From Halobacteriales archaeon SW_10_68_16 (GTDB lineage: Archaea; Halobacteriota; Halobacteria; Halobacteriales; Haloarculaceae), in NCBI GenBank assembly GCA_003023485.1, contig PXSG01000117.1, positions 1 through 8,294 of the forward strand: 8,294 nt of DNA, written 5' to 3'. The position numbers were made by a program, and so were the translations under genes. This document shows positions 6,721-8,294 of this stretch, piece after piece. The notes beneath the pieces are model-generated. The model saw only the letters and a program-made list of their open reading frames with translations, searched no databases and was not told the origin of the DNA. Position 1 is the stretch's first letter. Each line of letters begins with the position of its first letter.

Positions 6721-6964
6721 GTCCCGGATGATGGCGTCGATCTCGCCCTCGCCGGCCTCGCGTTTCTCGACCGCGTCGGGCCGGCGGTCGCTGGAGTTCC
6801 TCGAGTCCCTCCCCGCCGGTCTGGCGGCCGTCGTTAGCCTGGCTCTCGAGTTCGCCCACGACGGCCTCCGGGACGACGACGGTCGCGCCCGCGAACTCGC
6901 CGTCGGCGACCCGCTCGCTGACGCGGCCGTCGACGACGACGCTCGTGTCCGGGACCAGTTCCAT
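5146..6964 (-). pseudogene. PIN-ATPase-KH gene, frameshifted within the PIN domain
   Basis: The gene begins at ATG 6964 with a typical PIN N-terminus: MELVPDTSVVVDGRV with acidic Asp6 and Asp12, then VVPEAVVGELE with Glu38. After EGLEELQR (codon 59, 6788-6790) the frame loses similarity. A different frame resumes at 6786 with RRPDAVEKREAGEGEIDAIIRDVASDRG, the second half of the PIN domain, and runs into the ATPase-KH part. The family normally has about 15-20 residues between ELQR and RPDAVEK, so the simplest explanation is an internal deletion of about 50 bp, not a multiple of three; that size comes from remembered homologues. A TATA-like CTTTTCAA (6987-6994) lies about 27 bp before the ATG, so the promoter looks intact. 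Sequencing error cannot be excluded, but a one-base error alone would not restore the missing residues. Confidence 0.75.
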
Positions 6965-6986
6965 ACCTCGTTTTCGGCCCGTCAGT

Positions 6987-6994
6987 TGAAAAGG
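6987..6994 (-). promoter_or_regulatory. TATA-like box for the PIN-ATPase gene
   Basis: CTTTTCAA on the minus strand is centred about 26-27 bp upstream of ATG 6964, matching the leaderless pattern seen at trm1. Confidence 0.45.
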
Positions 6995-7037
6995 AGACGG
7001 ATACGGGGTCGTGCCGTCTCGCTCCCCTCAGGTCCTC

Positions 7038-7490
7038 TCAGGCGCGCATCCGGGCGGCCCGGAGCGCGAGTTCGACGTCGCGGTAGGGGTCGGTCGTGAC
7101 GCTGGGGCCGTGGCCGGTGTGCAACGCCGCGAGGCTCTCGTCGACCGTCTCGAGGACGCGCTGGATGCTCTCGATCAGCGCCTCGCGGTCGCCCTCCTCC
7201 AGATCTGTCCGGCCGAACCCGCCGTTGGCGAAGACGAGATCGCCGGCGAACAGCGTCCGGGCGGCCGGCGAATAGAAGCAGAGGTGGTCGTTCTCGACGG
7301 CGTCGAGCGTCCCGACGTGGTCGGGGTGGGTGTGGGTGAGCACGACCGCGTCGAGGGCGTCGACGTGCTCGCGGGCGTGACCGACGACGTCGAAGCCGTT
7401 GCCGACGTCGACTAGCACCGTCCGGTCGCCGGCGACGAGGAAGACGTTGCTGGTGAATCCCTGCTGGGCCGCCGCGAGGTTGCGGATCAT
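7038..7490 (-). CDS. Metallo-beta-lactamase-fold hydrolase with an internal deletion
   Basis: The 150-residue protein has the N-terminal beta strands of the fold (TSNVFLVAGDRTVLVDVG, 13-30), the metal motif THTHPDH (52-58), FAGDLVF (81-87) with the bridging Asp, and HTGHGPSVT (124-132) with the last His. Such enzymes hydrolyse thioesters or related bonds using two metal ions; glyoxalase II is one relative. The block between GTLDAV (60-65) and NDHLCFYSP (67-75) is missing: family members have roughly 40-45 more residues there, including the third His in a TPGH motif. The frame is kept, so a short protein is possible but probably inactive. Coding-like sequence continues in frame upstream of Met1 (TDIHKRGAAVPAG) without any start codon, so the original start may also be lost. 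It is divergent from the acyl-CoA dehydrogenase relic. Confidence 0.8.
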   Translation of the reverse strand: MIRNLAAAQQGFTSNVFLVAGDRTVLVDVGNGFDVVGHAREHVDALDAVVLTHTHPDHVGTLDAVENDHLCFYSPAARTLFAGDLVFANGGFGRTDLEEGDREALIESIQRVLETVDESLAALHTGHGPSVTTDPYRDVELALRAARMRA

Positions 7491-7572
7491 GCCAGCAGGT
7501 ACGGCGGCCCCGCGCTTGTGGATGTCGGTGTCCGTGTCGGTAGCTGCGTGGACGGGTGGTCGCCGCGACGAG

Positions 7573-7584
7573 AAAACCTACATA
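7573..7584 (+). promoter_or_regulatory. TATA-like region upstream of the acyl-CoA dehydrogenase relic
   Basis: AAAACCTACATA is the only AT-rich stretch between the two divergent genes. Its centre lies about 27 bp before ATG 7606. On the minus strand the same stretch (GGTTTTCT) could serve the hydrolase gene, but would place its transcript start some 57 nt ahead of ATG 7490. Confidence 0.4.
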
Positions 7585-7605
7585 CGGGTCACGGGTAGCA
7601 ATCGT

Positions 7606-8086
7606 ATGGACGTCGGACTGTCCGCCGAACAGGAACAGATACGGGAGGAAGTCCGGCGGTTCGCGGAGAACGAGATCGCGCCCGTCGCGGGGAAACACGA
7701 CCGCGAAGAGAGCTATCCACCCGGTCACGGTCCACTCAACGACAACGTGGACTGAGCGGGCGTTCGAAGGTATGTCAGGCCCGTTCCTGCCGACCGGATC
7801 TTGAACGAATCGTGACCGGGTGGATACCCCTGGGAGGTCCTCGAGGAGGCCGCGGAGATGGGCCTCACGGGCGCGAACATCCCACTCGAGTACGGCGGCG
7901 GGCTACTCGACGCTGGAGGTGGCGCTGATCGTCGAGGAACTGTTCGCCGTCGACCCCGGCATCGGGGCGGCCATCAGCGAACCCGACGTGGGGTCGGACG
8001 TCTCCTCCGTCTCGACGCGCGCCGAACTGGACGGCGACGAGTGAGTCATCATCGCCCGGGAACTGCTGGGCAAGGGCGCGTTCTGA
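7606..8086 (+). pseudogene. Acyl-CoA dehydrogenase, multiply disrupted
   Basis: Both ends match the FAD-dependent acyl-CoA dehydrogenase family, which oxidises acyl-CoA thioesters in beta-oxidation: MDVGLSAEQEQIREEVRRF at the start and IIARELLGKGAF with TGA (8084-8086) at the end. Family length is about 380 residues; only about 120 codons of it remain. Four or more lesions are visible. A small inverted-repeat element interrupts codon 37 (SY|PWEVLEEAAEMG). A 2-bp loss near 7900 shifts the frame between EYGGG and YSTLEVALIVEELF. After DPGIG (7966) about 40 residues are missing before AISEPDVGSDVSSVSTRAE. At 8042 the expected Trp codon is TGA, and just after it VI is joined to IARELL, skipping some 230 residues. 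Deletion sizes rest on knowledge of the family. The gene is certainly non-functional. Confidence 0.92.
7714..7826. mobile_element. MITE-like element with 14-bp terminal inverted repeats and TA duplication
   Basis: TATCCACCCGGTCACG (7714-7729) is exactly inverted at 7811-7826. Removing the sequence between them rejoins acyl-CoA dehydrogenase codons (EESY-PWEVLEE), so this is an insertion. Taking the outer TA as a target-site duplication, the element is 7716-7824, 109 bp, with 14-bp terminal repeats starting TCCACCCGG. TA duplication is the hallmark of IS630/Tc1-mariner transposases, so this is probably a non-autonomous derivative of such an element. It encodes no protein. Inside are a 6-bp dyad GTCCAC/GTGGAC (7730-7735 and 7747-7752) and a CGTTC/GAACG pair (7761-7765 and 7803-7807). 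The inserted length with the duplication is 111 bp, a multiple of three, but the element brings an in-frame TGA at 7753-7755. Confidence 0.85.
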
Positions 8087-8095
8087 GGGATTCCT

Positions 8096-8294
8096 TTATT
8101 CGACGATGCGACTCGTCCCCGGCGGGAGGAACTCCTGGATGCGGTCGGGGCTGGCGACCTTCCGGACGAAGGACTCGTCGGCAAAGCGCTCGCGGAACTC
8201 GCGGTAGGCGCGCTTGGCGACGTCGTTCTGTGCGAACTTGCCCGGTTCGACCTCGATGGTCGTCTCGGCCCGATTTTCGATGGGCGCGGGCGGC
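8096..8294 (-). CDS. Unrecognised protein, C-terminal part only
   Basis: Sixty-five codons ending in TAA (8096-8098) run off the right edge. The protein is charged and helical in look: ENRAETTIEVEPGKF, then AQNDVAKRAYREFRERFADE, SFVRKVASPDRIQEF and LPPGTSRIVE at the end. Codon composition (G or C in most third positions) and lack of stops agree with a haloarchaeal coding region. I do not recognise the family. Its 3' end lies 9 bp from the end of the acyl-CoA dehydrogenase relic, so the two converge closely. Confidence 0.7.
   Translation of the reverse strand, partial: PPAPIENRAETTIEVEPGKFAQNDVAKRAYREFRERFADESFVRKVASPDRIQEFLPPGTSRIVE

Noticed and set aside
5305..6837. 510-codon plus-strand frame opposite the PIN-ATPase gene
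   Set aside because: It is Asp/Gly/Val/Arg-rich antisense translation. The minus strand carries the Walker A and KH motifs.
1..8294. CRISPR array or defence island
   Set aside because: No regularly spaced repeats longer than about 10 bp and no recognisable cas, restriction or toxin-antitoxin genes. The PIN domain here belongs to the PIN-ATPase-KH family, not to a VapBC pair.

Overview
This is a haloarchaeal chromosomal segment. Most genes are GC-rich and encode acidic proteins. Several genes start 26-28 bp after a TATA-like box, the archaeal leaderless arrangement. The set includes archaeal Trm1, a PIN-ATPase-KH protein and a DUF502 membrane protein. I cannot fix the genus.

Layout. 1-161 is the 3' end of a helix-turn-helix-like coding sequence whose frame is broken at the window edge. 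162-503 is non-coding apart from a minus-strand relic of a surface-anchored protein C-terminus (292-432), and holds a cluster of ATTTCTGT motifs. 504-1337 (+) is a DUF502 membrane protein. 1605-2840 (-) is a solitary tyrosine recombinase with a C-terminal zinc ribbon, lower in G+C than its neighbours. 3013-3426 (-) is a small four-helix membrane protein, divergent from trm1 (3538-4641, +), the tRNA G26 dimethyltransferase. 4737-5069 (-) is a single-domain cupin, also lower in G+C. 5146-6964 (-) is a PIN-ATPase-KH gene with a frameshift inside the PIN domain. 7038-7490 (-) is a metallo-beta-lactamase-fold hydrolase that appears to lack an internal block with a metal ligand. 7606-8086 (+) is an acyl-CoA dehydrogenase pseudogene interrupted by a ~109-bp inverted-repeat element flanked by TA. 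8096-8294 (-) is the 3' end of an unrecognised gene.

The genes do not form one pathway. The recombinase and the cupin look like accessory insertions among housekeeping genes. The clearest unusual signal is the right third (about 6780-8090): three consecutive genes each keep both ends but have lost internal DNA, and one also carries a small transposable element. This looks like a local decay zone, not a new functional system. The left edge (1-435) may be a second, smaller one.
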